NCBI GenBank assembly: GCA_900768245.1
Contig: CAAGCE010000146.1
Span: 1-33,090 of the forward strand
Direction of reading: 5' to 3'
DNA: 33,090 nucleotides
Source of the DNA: Oscillospiraceae bacterium
Lineage (GTDB): Bacteria > Bacillota > Clostridia > Oscillospirales > Ruminococcaceae
In this document: positions 8,448 to 15,997 of the stretch, piece after piece
How positions within the stretch are numbered: position 1 is the stretch's first letter
Layout of the letters: every line of letters begins with the position of its first letter
Notes under the pieces: model-generated
What the model saw: only the letters and a program-made list of their open reading frames with translations
The model's database searches: none
Told to the model about the DNA's origin: nothing
Program-made: the position numbers and the translations under genes

Positions 8448-8691
8448 TATTCAATTTGAGATCGACGATACTGTTGATATTACAGATGTGGTTTGCCCCA
8501 CTACTTTCGTAAAGGCTAAGGTCGCTCTTGAAGAGCTTGACGAGGGTCAGATACTTGCCATAAAAATGAACGACGGTGAGCCTGTTCAGAATGTTCCGAG
8601 AAGCATCAAGGAAGAAGGTCACAAGATCCTCAAGCTTCTCAGCAATGATGACGGAACTTACACTCTTATCGTTGAAAAGGTCGGTGACTGA
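8440..8691 (+). CDS. TusA-like sulfur-carrier protein
   Basis: Protein of 83 residues with the TusA/SirA/YedF fold pattern: an N-terminal strand, then the cysteine motif DVVCPTTFVKAKVALEEL (Cys19), then VPRSIKEEGHKILKL. TusA proteins hold a persulfide on this Cys and pass it on. The usual motif is CPxP; here the second proline is Thr (CPTT), so the activity may differ. The start at 8440 is set by GGAGG at 8429-8433; an in-frame start at 8395 would lie inside the preceding gene. It sits between the sulfite reductase and thioredoxin genes, which suggests it receives or guards reduced sulfur. Confidence 0.82.
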   Translation: MADIQFEIDDTVDITDVVCPTTFVKAKVALEELDEGQILAIKMNDGEPVQNVPRSIKEEGHKILKLLSNDDGTYTLIVEKVGD

Positions 8692-8692
8692 T

Positions 8693-9025
8693 ATGGCAGC
8701 AAGGATAAATGCAGATAATTTTGATGCTGAGGTACTTGCTTCGGACAAGCCTGTTATAGCAGACTTTTATTCCGACTCCTGCGTTCCCTGCAAAAGAATG
8801 TCCCCTGTTCTTGCTGAGATAGAGGAGGAAAACGACAGCATCAAGGTCGTCAAAATAAATATAAACTTCGACAGCGCACTTGCTGAAAAATACGCTGTTG
8901 TTTCCACACCGACTTTCATTTTCTTCAAAAACGGTGTGGAAGTTCACCGCATCACGGGTGCGGTAAAAAAAGCGGAGCTTACCGCTGCAATAAAATCAAT
9001 TATTTACGAGGAGAATTTATTATGA
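8693..9025 (+). CDS. Thioredoxin-like protein
   Basis: Protein of 110 residues with the thioredoxin fold, active-site CVPC (Cys30, Cys33) and cis-proline segment VSTPTFIFFKNG. The tryptophan of the usual WCGPC site is replaced, giving DSCVPC, so the redox potential or partner may be special. It starts 1 nt after the TusA-like stop; the in-frame start at 8576 would overlap that gene wholly and is rejected. It overlaps hcyS by 4 nt (ATGA). A flavoprotein of the thioredoxin-reductase class lies four genes downstream and could reduce it. AprAB, the sulfite reductase or a persulfide on the TusA-like protein are possible clients. Confidence 0.88.
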   Translation: MAARINADNFDAEVLASDKPVIADFYSDSCVPCKRMSPVLAEIEEENDSIKVVKININFDSALAEKYAVVSTPTFIFFKNGVEVHRITGAVKKAELTAAIKSIIYEENLL

Positions 9026-9228
9026 ATCTTACAGTTGCAGGTGTAAAAAAAGAATACGAAAACGGTCTTACCGTTAAAAAGCTTATCGAACTTGAAAATG
9101 TTGAAACTCCGCAGTACGTTACTGTCAGCCTTAATGACGAATTTGTTGAACAGGGTGCTTTTGAATCAACAGTTCTTAACGACGGCGACAATGTTGAATT
9201 TCTTTACTTCATGGGAGGCGGTCAGTAA
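9022..9228 (+). CDS. hcyS: ThiS/MoaD-like sulfur-carrier protein (HcyS type)
   Basis: A 68-residue ubiquitin-fold sulfur carrier. The chain shows the ThiS pattern (LTVKKLIELENV, VTVSLNDEFVEQ, LNDGDNVEFLYFMGGG). ThiS and MoaD end in Gly-Gly, but this protein ends Gly-Gly-Gly-Gln. The tail must therefore be trimmed before an E1 enzyme can adenylate it, which fits the JAMM protease gene two genes downstream. The thiocarboxylate would donate sulfur to MetY. No ThiG, ThiH or ThiE gene is present, so a thiamine role is unlikely. It overlaps its neighbours by 4 nt and 1 nt, so these genes are translationally coupled. Confidence 0.85.
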   Translation: MNLTVAGVKKEYENGLTVKKLIELENVETPQYVTVSLNDEFVEQGAFESTVLNDGDNVEFLYFMGGGQ

Positions 9229-10040
9229 TGGCTTTCACAAACGATCAGCTTGAAAGATATTCCCGACACATCATTCTTAAAGAAGTCGGTGCAAAGGGTC
9301 AGAAAAAGCTTCTTAATGCAAAGGTGCTCATCATCGGTGCAGGCGGACTTGGCGCACCTGCTGCTATGTATCTTGCTGCCGCAGGTGTAGGCACTATCGG
9401 TATTGCCGATGCTGACGAGGTTGACCTTTCAAACCTCCAGCGTCAGATAATCCACACTACTGCTGACATCGGCAAGGCAAAAGTCCTCTCCGCAAAGGAA
9501 ACTATGGAGGCAATCAACCCTGAAGTTACCGTAAAGACATACAGGACCTTTGTTACAAGCGAAAACATCAGCGAACTTATTGCCGACTACGATTTCATTA
9601 TCGACGGCACAGATAATTTCCCTGCAAAGTTCCTTATAAACGATGCCTGCGTTATGGCTAAGAAGCCTTTCTCTCATGCAGGTATCATACGCTTCAAGGG
9701 TCAGCTTATGACTTATGTTCCGGGTCAGGGTCCATGCTACAGATGCGTATTCAAGAACCCTCCTCCGAAGGACGCTGTTCCTACCTGCAAGCAGGCAGGC
9801 GTTATCGGTGCTATGGGCGGTGTTATCGGCAGCCTTCAGGCTATGGAAGCTATCAAATACATCATCGGTCAGGGCGAACTTCTTACAGGCCGGCTCCTTA
9901 CATATGATGCTCTTAAAATGGAATTCAGAAAGGTCAAGCTGCCAAGCGACACTTCTCATTGTGCTGTATGCGGCGAACACCCGACTATTACAGAACTCAT
10001 TGATTACGAACAGGCAGAATGTGACGGTAAAGTATTATGA
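9228..10040 (+). CDS. hcyF: ThiF/MoeB-like E1 activating enzyme (HcyF type)
   Basis: Adenylates the C-terminal glycine of the neighbouring carrier, to be followed by sulfur transfer. It has 270 residues. Visible are the ATP loop GAGGLG (37-42), DADEVDLSNLQRQI, zinc cysteines Cys170/Cys173 (CYRC) and Cys245/Cys248 (CAVC), and the catalytic-type cysteine Cys187 in PTCKQAGVIG. There is no rhodanese domain, so sulfur must come from another protein such as the sulfite reductase or the TusA-like carrier. The start codon overlaps the hcyS stop by one base. MoeB or ThiF proper are alternatives by sequence alone; context favours HcyF. Confidence 0.9.
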   Translation: MAFTNDQLERYSRHIILKEVGAKGQKKLLNAKVLIIGAGGLGAPAAMYLAAAGVGTIGIADADEVDLSNLQRQIIHTTADIGKAKVLSAKETMEAINPEVTVKTYRTFVTSENISELIADYDFIIDGTDNFPAKFLINDACVMAKKPFSHAGIIRFKGQLMTYVPGQGPCYRCVFKNPPPKDAVPTCKQAGVIGAMGGVIGSLQAMEAIKYIIGQGELLTGRLLTYDALKMEFRKVKLPSDTSHCAVCGEHPTITELIDYEQAECDGKVL

Positions 10041-10456
10041 TTACATTGAAAAAAACAGATTATAATAAAATGTATGCTCACGCTAAATCCGAGCTTCCGA
10101 ACGAAGCCTGCGGTCTTATTGCGGGAAAGATCGAAAACGGTGACAAGCACATCGAAAAGGTCTATCTTCTCACCAACATCGACAAGTCCAATGAGCATTT
10201 TTCTCTTGACCCTAAGGAACAGCTTGCCGCTGTAAAGGATATGAGAGCCGAGGGACTTGTTCCTCTCGGAAATTGGCACAGCCACCCCGAATCCCCTTCC
10301 CGTCCTTCCGATGAGGACAAGCGTCTTGCTTATGACAGCAAGGCAAGCTATATGATAATGTCGCTTATGGACAATGATAACCCTTTGCTGAACTCATTCA
10401 GGATCATAGGTGATGTTTCCGAAAAAGAAGAACTCGTCATCATTGAACAGGAGTAA
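10037..10456 (+). CDS. hcyD: JAMM/MPN+ metalloprotease (HcyD/Mec+ type)
   Basis: Zinc peptidase of 139 residues. The JAMM signature is complete: Glu23 (NEACGLIAG), His81-x-His83, Ser91 and Asp94 in WHSHPESPSRPSDED. Related bacterial proteins (Mec+ in Mycobacterium, HcyD in Wolinella) remove residues next to the Gly-Gly of a ubiquitin-like sulfur carrier. Here the obvious target is the Gln-ending tail of HcyS. It could also release an amino acid from a carrier adduct, as Mec+ does for cysteine. It overlaps hcyF by 4 nt and is followed by the flavoprotein gene 5 nt later. Confidence 0.9.
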   Translation: MITLKKTDYNKMYAHAKSELPNEACGLIAGKIENGDKHIEKVYLLTNIDKSNEHFSLDPKEQLAAVKDMRAEGLVPLGNWHSHPESPSRPSDEDKRLAYDSKASYMIMSLMDNDNPLLNSFRIIGDVSEKEELVIIEQE

Positions 10457-10461
10457 ATTTT

Positions 10462-11379
10462 ATGTACGATATTGTTATCATAGGCGGCGGTCCTGCGGGG
10501 CTGGCTGCGGCAATATATGCACAGAGAGCAATGCTCAAAGCTGTCACACTTGAAAAGGACGCTTACAGCACGGGTCAGATAGCAGTCAGCTCCAGAGTTG
10601 ACAACTACCCCGGCTTTTACGGCATAAGCGGTGATGAGCTGGGTGAAAAAATGCGTTCACACGCTGAGGAGCTGGGTGCTGAATTTCTTGAAGATGAGGT
10701 AAAAAATATAGCTCCTCTCAAAGATAAAAAAGGCTATCTTCTTACCCTTGAATACGGCGGCGAGCTTGAAACAAAAACTGTGATCTTTGCAGGCGGAACT
10801 TATCACCGTTCACTTGGAATAAAGGGTGAGCGTGAGTTTTCCGGAAGAGGTATTTCCTCCTGCGCTGTTTGTGACGGTGCATTCTTCAAGGGAAAGCCTG
10901 CTGCTGTTATCGGCGGCGGTGATACTGCTTTTTCAGACGCTCTTTATCTTGCAAACATCTGCTCTGAGGTATACATTATTTCAAGACGTGACGTTTTCCG
11001 TGCAGGAAAATCCCTTGTGTCTCAGGCTGAAAGCAGCGATAAAATAAAGATAATCACAAACGCTGTTCCAGTTGAGATACACGGTGACAAGCTTGTTGAT
11101 TCGATCGAAATATCTCAGAACGGCAAGCTCAGCTCCATTGCTGTAAACGGCGTTTTTATCGCTATCGGCAGCGTTCCGAACACGGACATTATCGCTCCCC
11201 TTGTCAAGCTTGACGAAAACGGCTACATTATGGCAGGGGAGGACGGGGTTACTTCAGCTGACGGGATTTTCGCTGCGGGCGACTGCCGCACAAAAAAGCT
11301 GCGTCAGGTAATTACCGCTGTTTCAGACGGTGCAAACTGCGTTATGTCCGCCGAAAAATACATTCGTGAAAACAGGTGA
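10462..11379 (+). CDS. Thioredoxin-reductase-like flavoprotein
   Basis: FAD/NAD(P)H disulfide reductase of 305 residues, the size of bacterial TrxB. It shows the FAD loop GGGPAGLAAAIYA (8-20), the redox site CAVC (Cys134, Cys137), a second nucleotide loop VIGGGDTAFSDALYL and the C-terminal FAD motif FAAGDCRTKKLRQV. It probably reduces the thioredoxin-like protein of the same operon. Since no QmoABC-like electron carrier genes are present for AprAB, this pair is a candidate electron route, which is inference. The ribosome binding site lies in the last codons of hcyD. Confidence 0.9.
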   Translation: MYDIVIIGGGPAGLAAAIYAQRAMLKAVTLEKDAYSTGQIAVSSRVDNYPGFYGISGDELGEKMRSHAEELGAEFLEDEVKNIAPLKDKKGYLLTLEYGGELETKTVIFAGGTYHRSLGIKGEREFSGRGISSCAVCDGAFFKGKPAAVIGGGDTAFSDALYLANICSEVYIISRRDVFRAGKSLVSQAESSDKIKIITNAVPVEIHGDKLVDSIEISQNGKLSSIAVNGVFIAIGSVPNTDIIAPLVKLDENGYIMAGEDGVTSADGIFAAGDCRTKKLRQVITAVSDGANCVMSAEKYIRENR

Positions 11380-11385
11380 TAACCT

Positions 11386-13065
11386 ATGAACATTCAAAAA
11401 CTTGAAACAGACATACTCATCATCGGAGGCGGAACGGCAGGCTGCTATGCCGCTCTGACTGCTGCCGAAAAAGCTCCCGATGCAAAAATACTTATCTGCG
11501 AAAAGGCTCATATAAAAAGAAGCGGCTGTCTTGCGGCAGGTGTAAATGCTCTCAATGCTTATATCACAGAGGGCAAAACCCCGAGATTTTACGCTGACTA
11601 CTGCAAAAAGGACGCTGACGGCATTGTAAGAGATGACCTGCTCATCACAATGTCGGAACGTCTTAACAAAGTCACCGCAAAGCTTGAAGAGCTTGGACTC
11701 GTTATACTGAAGGACGAAAACGGAAAGTATGTTACGAGAGGTCCGAGAAATCTTAAAATTAACGGTGAAAATATCAAGCCTATACTTGCTGACGCTGTAA
11801 ATGCGCTGCCGCAGGTAACTGTACTGAACCGTGTCAATATCACTGATTATTCGGTTGCAGACAACAAGATACGGGGTGCTTACGGCATCGGCATCGAAAA
11901 TGAAACCTTCTACATAATCAATGCAAAGGCTGTCATCATTGCAACAGGCGGTGCTGCGGGTCTTTACAAGCCAAACAACCCCGGATTTTCACGTCATAAG
12001 ATGTGGTATCCTCCGTTTAACACGGGTGCAGGCTACGCTATGGGAATCAATCATGGCGCAGAGATGACTACCTTTGAAATGCGCTTTATCGCTCTTCGCT
12101 GCAAGGACACTATCGCTCCTACGGGAACTCTTGCTCAGGGTGTTGGTGCAAAGCAGGTAAACTCTCTCGGCGAGGTATATGAGTCGAAATACGGCATAAC
12201 CACCTCCCAGCGTGTTTACGGTACTGTTATGGAGAATATCGAGGGCAGAGGTCCCTGCTACCTCAGGACAGAGGGTATTTCCGAGGAACAGGACAATTCT
12301 CTCATCAAGGCTTACCTTAATATGGCTCCGTCACAGACTATAAAGTGGATAGAAAGCGGAAAGATGCCATCGCAGCAGAATGTTGAAATTGAAGGCACAG
12401 AGCCTTACATCGTCGGCGGTCATACTGCAAGCGGCTACTGGGTCGATACCGGCAGACAGACCACTATCCACGGTCTTTTTGCGGCAGGCGATGTTGCGGG
12501 AGGAAGCCCTCAGAAATATGTTACGGGTGCTCTTGCCGAGGGTGAGATCGCTGCCGAATCCGTATGCAGATACATTAAAAACGCTGCTGTTGAACCTATT
12601 CCCGAATCGGAGGCCGAAAGCCACAGAGCCGAAACAGAAAAATTTCTTAACGGTGTCGGTACGTTTACCGTTGAGCAGCTTGAAGAGGCTATGCAGACCG
12701 TTATGGACTCATATGCAGGCGGCATAAAAACAAATTACCGCTTCAATTCCAAGCAGCTTGCTCTTGCCGATGAAAAAATACGTCAGATAATAAAGCTTTC
12801 CGACGATCTTCACGCTGATGATTTCCACGAGCTTATGTTTATTTATGAGCTTCGTGAAAGGCTTACGGTTTGTCTTAGCGTCATTGCTCATCTTGATGCA
12901 CGTCACGAAACACGCTGGCACAGCTTTGCGGAAAATCTTGACTATCCCGAAAAGGACGACGTACACTTTAACAAATATGTCAACTCAAAGCTTGTTGACG
13001 GAAAAATAAAGATCATTATGAGAGATCTTGTTGAGGAGGGACAGACCTATGAGCATTGCGATTGA
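11386..13065 (+). CDS. aprA: Adenylylsulfate (APS) reductase alpha subunit
   Basis: FAD subunit that reduces APS to sulfite and AMP. It has 559 residues, shorter than the approximately 660 of classical sulfate reducers. The N-terminal FAD fold is TDILIIGGGTAGCYAAL, followed by KRSGCLAAGVNALNAY and ATGGAAGLYKPNNPG, which resemble AprA rather than succinate dehydrogenase or NadB. The second half has GGHTASGYWVDTGRQTTI and LFAAGDVAGGSPQKYVTGA. It is followed by a ferredoxin-like beta subunit with a 17-nt overlap and by cysDN, which make its substrate. L-aspartate oxidase was considered because nadC is in the window, but that gene is 5 kb away. Confidence 0.92.
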   Translation: MNIQKLETDILIIGGGTAGCYAALTAAEKAPDAKILICEKAHIKRSGCLAAGVNALNAYITEGKTPRFYADYCKKDADGIVRDDLLITMSERLNKVTAKLEELGLVILKDENGKYVTRGPRNLKINGENIKPILADAVNALPQVTVLNRVNITDYSVADNKIRGAYGIGIENETFYIINAKAVIIATGGAAGLYKPNNPGFSRHKMWYPPFNTGAGYAMGINHGAEMTTFEMRFIALRCKDTIAPTGTLAQGVGAKQVNSLGEVYESKYGITTSQRVYGTVMENIEGRGPCYLRTEGISEEQDNSLIKAYLNMAPSQTIKWIESGKMPSQQNVEIEGTEPYIVGGHTASGYWVDTGRQTTIHGLFAAGDVAGGSPQKYVTGALAEGEIAAESVCRYIKNAAVEPIPESEAESHRAETEKFLNGVGTFTVEQLEEAMQTVMDSYAGGIKTNYRFNSKQLALADEKIRQIIKLSDDLHADDFHELMFIYELRERLTVCLSVIAHLDARHETRWHSFAENLDYPEKDDVHFNKYVNSKLVDGKIKIIMRDLVEEGQTYEHCD

Positions 13066-13363
13066 CCGTGATCTTTGTGTTGGCTGCGGAAGATGCAGCA
13101 GAGTTTGTCCCGGAAGCCTTATCAAAATGAATGAGGACGGAAAGGCTTTCATTAAATACCCAAAGGACTGCTGGGGCTGCACCTCCTGCATAAAGGAATG
13201 TGCCGTTCATGCGGTACGCTTTTACCTCGGTGCTGACATTGGAGGTATGGGCAGCAAGGTCTATACCGTAAACGACGGCGATATTCTGCGCTGGATAATT
13301 AACCGTGCCGACGGAAAAATCCAGGAGATCGACATCAACAGAAAAGAATCCAATAAATACTGA
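13049..13363 (+). CDS. aprB: APS reductase beta subunit, 2[4Fe-4S]
   Basis: Iron-sulfur partner of AprA, 104 residues. The two clusters are bound by Cys10, 13, 16, 20 (CVGCGRCSRVCP) and Cys41, 44, 47, 51 (CWGCTSCIKECA). CWGC is typical of AprB. The C-terminal part (YTVNDGDILRWIINRADGK) is shorter than the long AprA-wrapping tail of dissimilatory enzymes. The start at 13049 is set by GAGGAGGG at 13033-13040; the upstream in-frame start at 13028 gives an unlikely MLRRDRP leader. It lies 14 nt before cysD. Confidence 0.92.
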   Translation: MSIAIDRDLCVGCGRCSRVCPGSLIKMNEDGKAFIKYPKDCWGCTSCIKECAVHAVRFYLGADIGGMGSKVYTVNDGDILRWIINRADGKIQEIDINRKESNKY

Positions 13364-13377
13364 TAGGAGTGATTATT

Positions 13378-14277
13378 TTGAGCGAACGTTCCCATCTTGA
13401 CGAACTCGAGTCTGAGGCAATATACATAATCAGAGAAGTTGCTGCCGAATGTGAAAAGCCTGTAATGCTCTATTCCATCGGCAAGGACAGCTCAGTTATG
13501 CTTCATCTTGCTATGAAAGCCTTTTACCCTGAAAAACCACCCTTCCCTTTTATGCACATTGATACGACATGGAAGTTCAGGGATATGATAAAATTCCGTG
13601 ACGAAACTGCAAAGAAGCTTGGCATTGAAATGATCGTATATTCAAATGAGGACGGCATCAAAAGAGGCATAAACCCATTTGACCATGGCTCTGCTTACAC
13701 AGACATTATGAAAACTCAGGCTCTCAAGCAGGCTCTCACAAAGTACGGCTTCACCGCAGCTTTCGGCGGCGGCAGACGTGACGAAGAAAAATCCCGTGCA
13801 AAAGAAAGAATATTCTCTTTCAGAAATTCCGCACAGGCTTGGGACCCGAAAAATCAGCGTCCGGAAATGTGGAAGCTTTACAATGCAAAGATAAACAAGG
13901 GCGAAAGCATAAGAGTTTTCCCTATTTCCAACTGGACGGAAAAGGACATCTGGCAGTACATAAAGCGTGAAAACATCGACATCGTTCCGCTTTATTTTGC
14001 TGCTCCGAGACCTGTCGTTTACCGTGACGGAAACATTATTATGGTGGACGATGACCGCTTCCCGCTCAAAGAGGGCGAAAAGCCTGAGATAAAATCTGTA
14101 CGATTCAGAACTCTCGGCTGCTATCCTCTTACAGGCGGCATTGAGTCAACAGCTGCTACACTTGATGAAATTATCAATGAAACTCTTAGCGCAGTTTCTT
14201 CAGAACGTACTTCCCGTGTTATTGACAACGAGGCTGCGGGCAGTATGGAACGCAGAAAGAGGGAGGGCTATTTTTAA
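13378..14277 (+). CDS. cysD: Sulfate adenylyltransferase small subunit CysD
   Basis: Catalytic subunit of ATP sulfurylase, making APS from sulfate and ATP together with CysN. It has 299 residues with the PP-loop SIGKDSS (33-39), FMHIDTTWKF, GGGRRDEEKSRAKERIFSFR and NWTEKDIWQYI, all standard for CysD. The best start is TTG 13378 (MSERSHLDEL), because AGGAG (13365-13369) lies 8 nt upstream. A GTG at 13369 overlaps that ribosome binding site and is rejected. The stop overlaps the cysN start (TAATG). A TTG start may hold expression down relative to neighbours. Confidence 0.93.
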   Translation: MSERSHLDELESEAIYIIREVAAECEKPVMLYSIGKDSSVMLHLAMKAFYPEKPPFPFMHIDTTWKFRDMIKFRDETAKKLGIEMIVYSNEDGIKRGINPFDHGSAYTDIMKTQALKQALTKYGFTAAFGGGRRDEEKSRAKERIFSFRNSAQAWDPKNQRPEMWKLYNAKINKGESIRVFPISNWTEKDIWQYIKRENIDIVPLYFAAPRPVVYRDGNIIMVDDDRFPLKEGEKPEIKSVRFRTLGCYPLTGGIESTAATLDEIINETLSAVSSERTSRVIDNEAAGSMERRKREGYF

Positions 14278-15956
14278 TGAAAGGGCTTCTTAAATTTATT
14301 ACCTGCGGAAGTGTTGACGACGGAAAATCAACACTTATCGGTCATATTCTCTATGACTCAAAGCTTCTTTACGCCGATCAGGAAAAGGCTCTTGAGCTTG
14401 ACAGCAAGGTTGGCAGCAGAAACGGAAAGATAGACTATTCCCTGCTTCTTGACGGCCTTATGGCTGAACGTGAGCAAGGTATCACTATCGACGTTGCTTA
14501 CCGCTATTTCACTACCGATAACCGCAGCTTTATCGTTGCGGACACTCCGGGTCACGAGGAATACACAAGAAATATGGCTGTCGGAGCATCATTTGCGGAC
14601 CTTGCGGTAATTCTTATCGACGCTTCACAGGGCGTTCTTATCCAGACAAAGCGTCATGCAAGAATATGCAGCCTTATGGGTATTGAATATTTCGTTTTCG
14701 CTGTGAACAAGATGGATCTTGTAAATTACAGCGAAGAACGCTTCAATGAAATTTTAAAGCAGATAGACGAACTGAAAAACGAGCTTGGTCTTAAAAATTC
14801 AGTTGTTATACCTGTTTCCGCAACAGAGGGCGACAATGTTACCGTAAAATCAAAAAATATCCCTTGGTACAGCGGAAAGACTCTTCTCGAATACCTTGAA
14901 ACAGTTGACATTGCGGCTTCCTCCTCCGAAAAAGGATTTTATATGCCTGTCCAGAGAGTTTGCCGTCCTGACCATACATTCCGTGGCTTTCAGGGTCAGA
15001 TCGAATCGGGCAGAGTTGCTGTCGGCGATGAGATAACCGCTCTTCCAAGCAACGAAAAGGTCCGCGTCAAGAGCATTTTTGTTACTGACCGTGAGGAAAA
15101 CACAGCTTATGCAGGTCAGCCTGTTACTATCACTCTTGACAAGGAAGTTGACGTTTCAAGAGGCTGTGTTCTTACAAAGGATACCGGTATTGCAGCTTAC
15201 AAAAAGCTTACTGCCGAGCTGCTCTGGATGGACGATTCACAGATGACTGTGGGACGTGATTACCTTGTAAAGCTTGGCACAAAAACTATTCCGGGCATCG
15301 TCACAAAGATCGCTTACAAGACAGATGTGAACACAGGTGAGCATACCTCCGCAGAAAGCCTTACAAAGAACGAAATAGCACTTTGCGAGATAACTCTTGC
15401 CGAGGCTGTCGTTGCCGACAAGTTCGCAAACCACAAAACTCTCGGTGAGCTTATCCTCATTGACCGTGTTTCAAATATGACATCTGCCTGCGGCGTTGTT
15501 GAGGATCTTTCAGAAAAGGAAGGCGGCGAAACAAGAGCACTCTTCAGATATGAAAATATTACTGCAAGAGGCGATATTTTCGATGAATTTGTTTATGATG
15601 TTGAAGCTCTCAACGTTCTCAAATATCAGACTGTTCACTCGGTATTTACTGTGGGAGATGAGATCCCCGTATCGGGCAGAAGCTACAGCTATCCAGACAG
15701 CTTCGATATAATCGTTCTCCGTGACAATGCTGCTGTAAAGATCCGTGACAGAAAGGTCGCAGAGATCATCTCAGCAGATGAATATTATTACACAGGCAAG
15801 CAGATACTCAACGGCAGAGGCTTTGCCGTAAATGTCAAGTCCGAAGAACAGCTCAAGCAGTTCCTTGACGAATACAAATCCGCTGATGATGACAAGTCAG
15901 ATTTCTATTCAAAATGGACATCATTCAACGTTTACAGAAAGATCCCGCTCAAATAA
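14277..15956 (+). CDS. cysN: Sulfate adenylyltransferase large subunit CysN, long form
   Basis: GTPase subunit of ATP sulfurylase. It has 559 residues against about 475 in E. coli. The G domain shows GSVDDGKST (11-19), DTPGHEEYTRNM and NKMD, followed by EF-Tu-like beta domains up to about residue 400 (LILIDRVSNMTSACG). The remaining roughly 155 residues are extra. They contain no APS kinase P-loop (GLSGSGKST type), so this is not a CysNC fusion and no PAPS would be made by it. The tail is of unknown role. The gene ends the island; the rnpB promoter begins 7 nt after its stop. Confidence 0.93.
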   Translation: MKGLLKFITCGSVDDGKSTLIGHILYDSKLLYADQEKALELDSKVGSRNGKIDYSLLLDGLMAEREQGITIDVAYRYFTTDNRSFIVADTPGHEEYTRNMAVGASFADLAVILIDASQGVLIQTKRHARICSLMGIEYFVFAVNKMDLVNYSEERFNEILKQIDELKNELGLKNSVVIPVSATEGDNVTVKSKNIPWYSGKTLLEYLETVDIAASSSEKGFYMPVQRVCRPDHTFRGFQGQIESGRVAVGDEITALPSNEKVRVKSIFVTDREENTAYAGQPVTITLDKEVDVSRGCVLTKDTGIAAYKKLTAELLWMDDSQMTVGRDYLVKLGTKTIPGIVTKIAYKTDVNTGEHTSAESLTKNEIALCEITLAEAVVADKFANHKTLGELILIDRVSNMTSACGVVEDLSEKEGGETRALFRYENITARGDIFDEFVYDVEALNVLKYQTVHSVFTVGDEIPVSGRSYSYPDSFDIIVLRDNAAVKIRDRKVAEIISADEYYYTGKQILNGRGFAVNVKSEEQLKQFLDEYKSADDDKSDFYSKWTSFNVYRKIPLK

Positions 15957-15962
15957 TTGCGT

Positions 15963-15991
15963 TTGACAAATTCATATCTATATGGTATAAT
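15963..15991 (+). promoter_or_regulatory. Consensus promoter of rnpB
   Basis: TTGACA at 15963-15968, exactly 17 bp, TATAAT at 15986-15991. Both hexamers are perfect, which suits a stable, highly expressed RNA that starts near 15998. Confidence 0.9.
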
Positions 15992-15997
15992 ACTTAA

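Noticed and set aside
9022..10040. Thiamine or molybdopterin biosynthesis reading of the ThiS-like and ThiF-like pair
   Set aside because: No thiG, thiH, thiE, moaE or moeA gene is nearby, the carrier does not end in Gly-Gly, and a JAMM protease, MetY and sulfite reductase share the operon.
9022..10456. Antiphage ubiquitin-like conjugation system (E1, ubiquitin-like protein, JAMM)
   Set aside because: There is no E2-like gene and no defence effector, and all flanking genes are for sulfur metabolism.
11386..13065. L-aspartate oxidase (NadB) or fumarate reductase flavoprotein
   Set aside because: The ferredoxin-like AprB partner with CWGC, the cysDN neighbours and AprA-like blocks favour APS reductase; nadC is 5 kb away in another transcription unit.
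13369..13377. GTG 13369 as start of cysD
   Set aside because: It overlaps the AGGAG ribosome binding site; TTG 13378 has correct 8-nt spacing.
14277..15956. CysNC fusion with APS kinase
   Set aside because: The C-terminal extension has no P-loop or other kinase motif.
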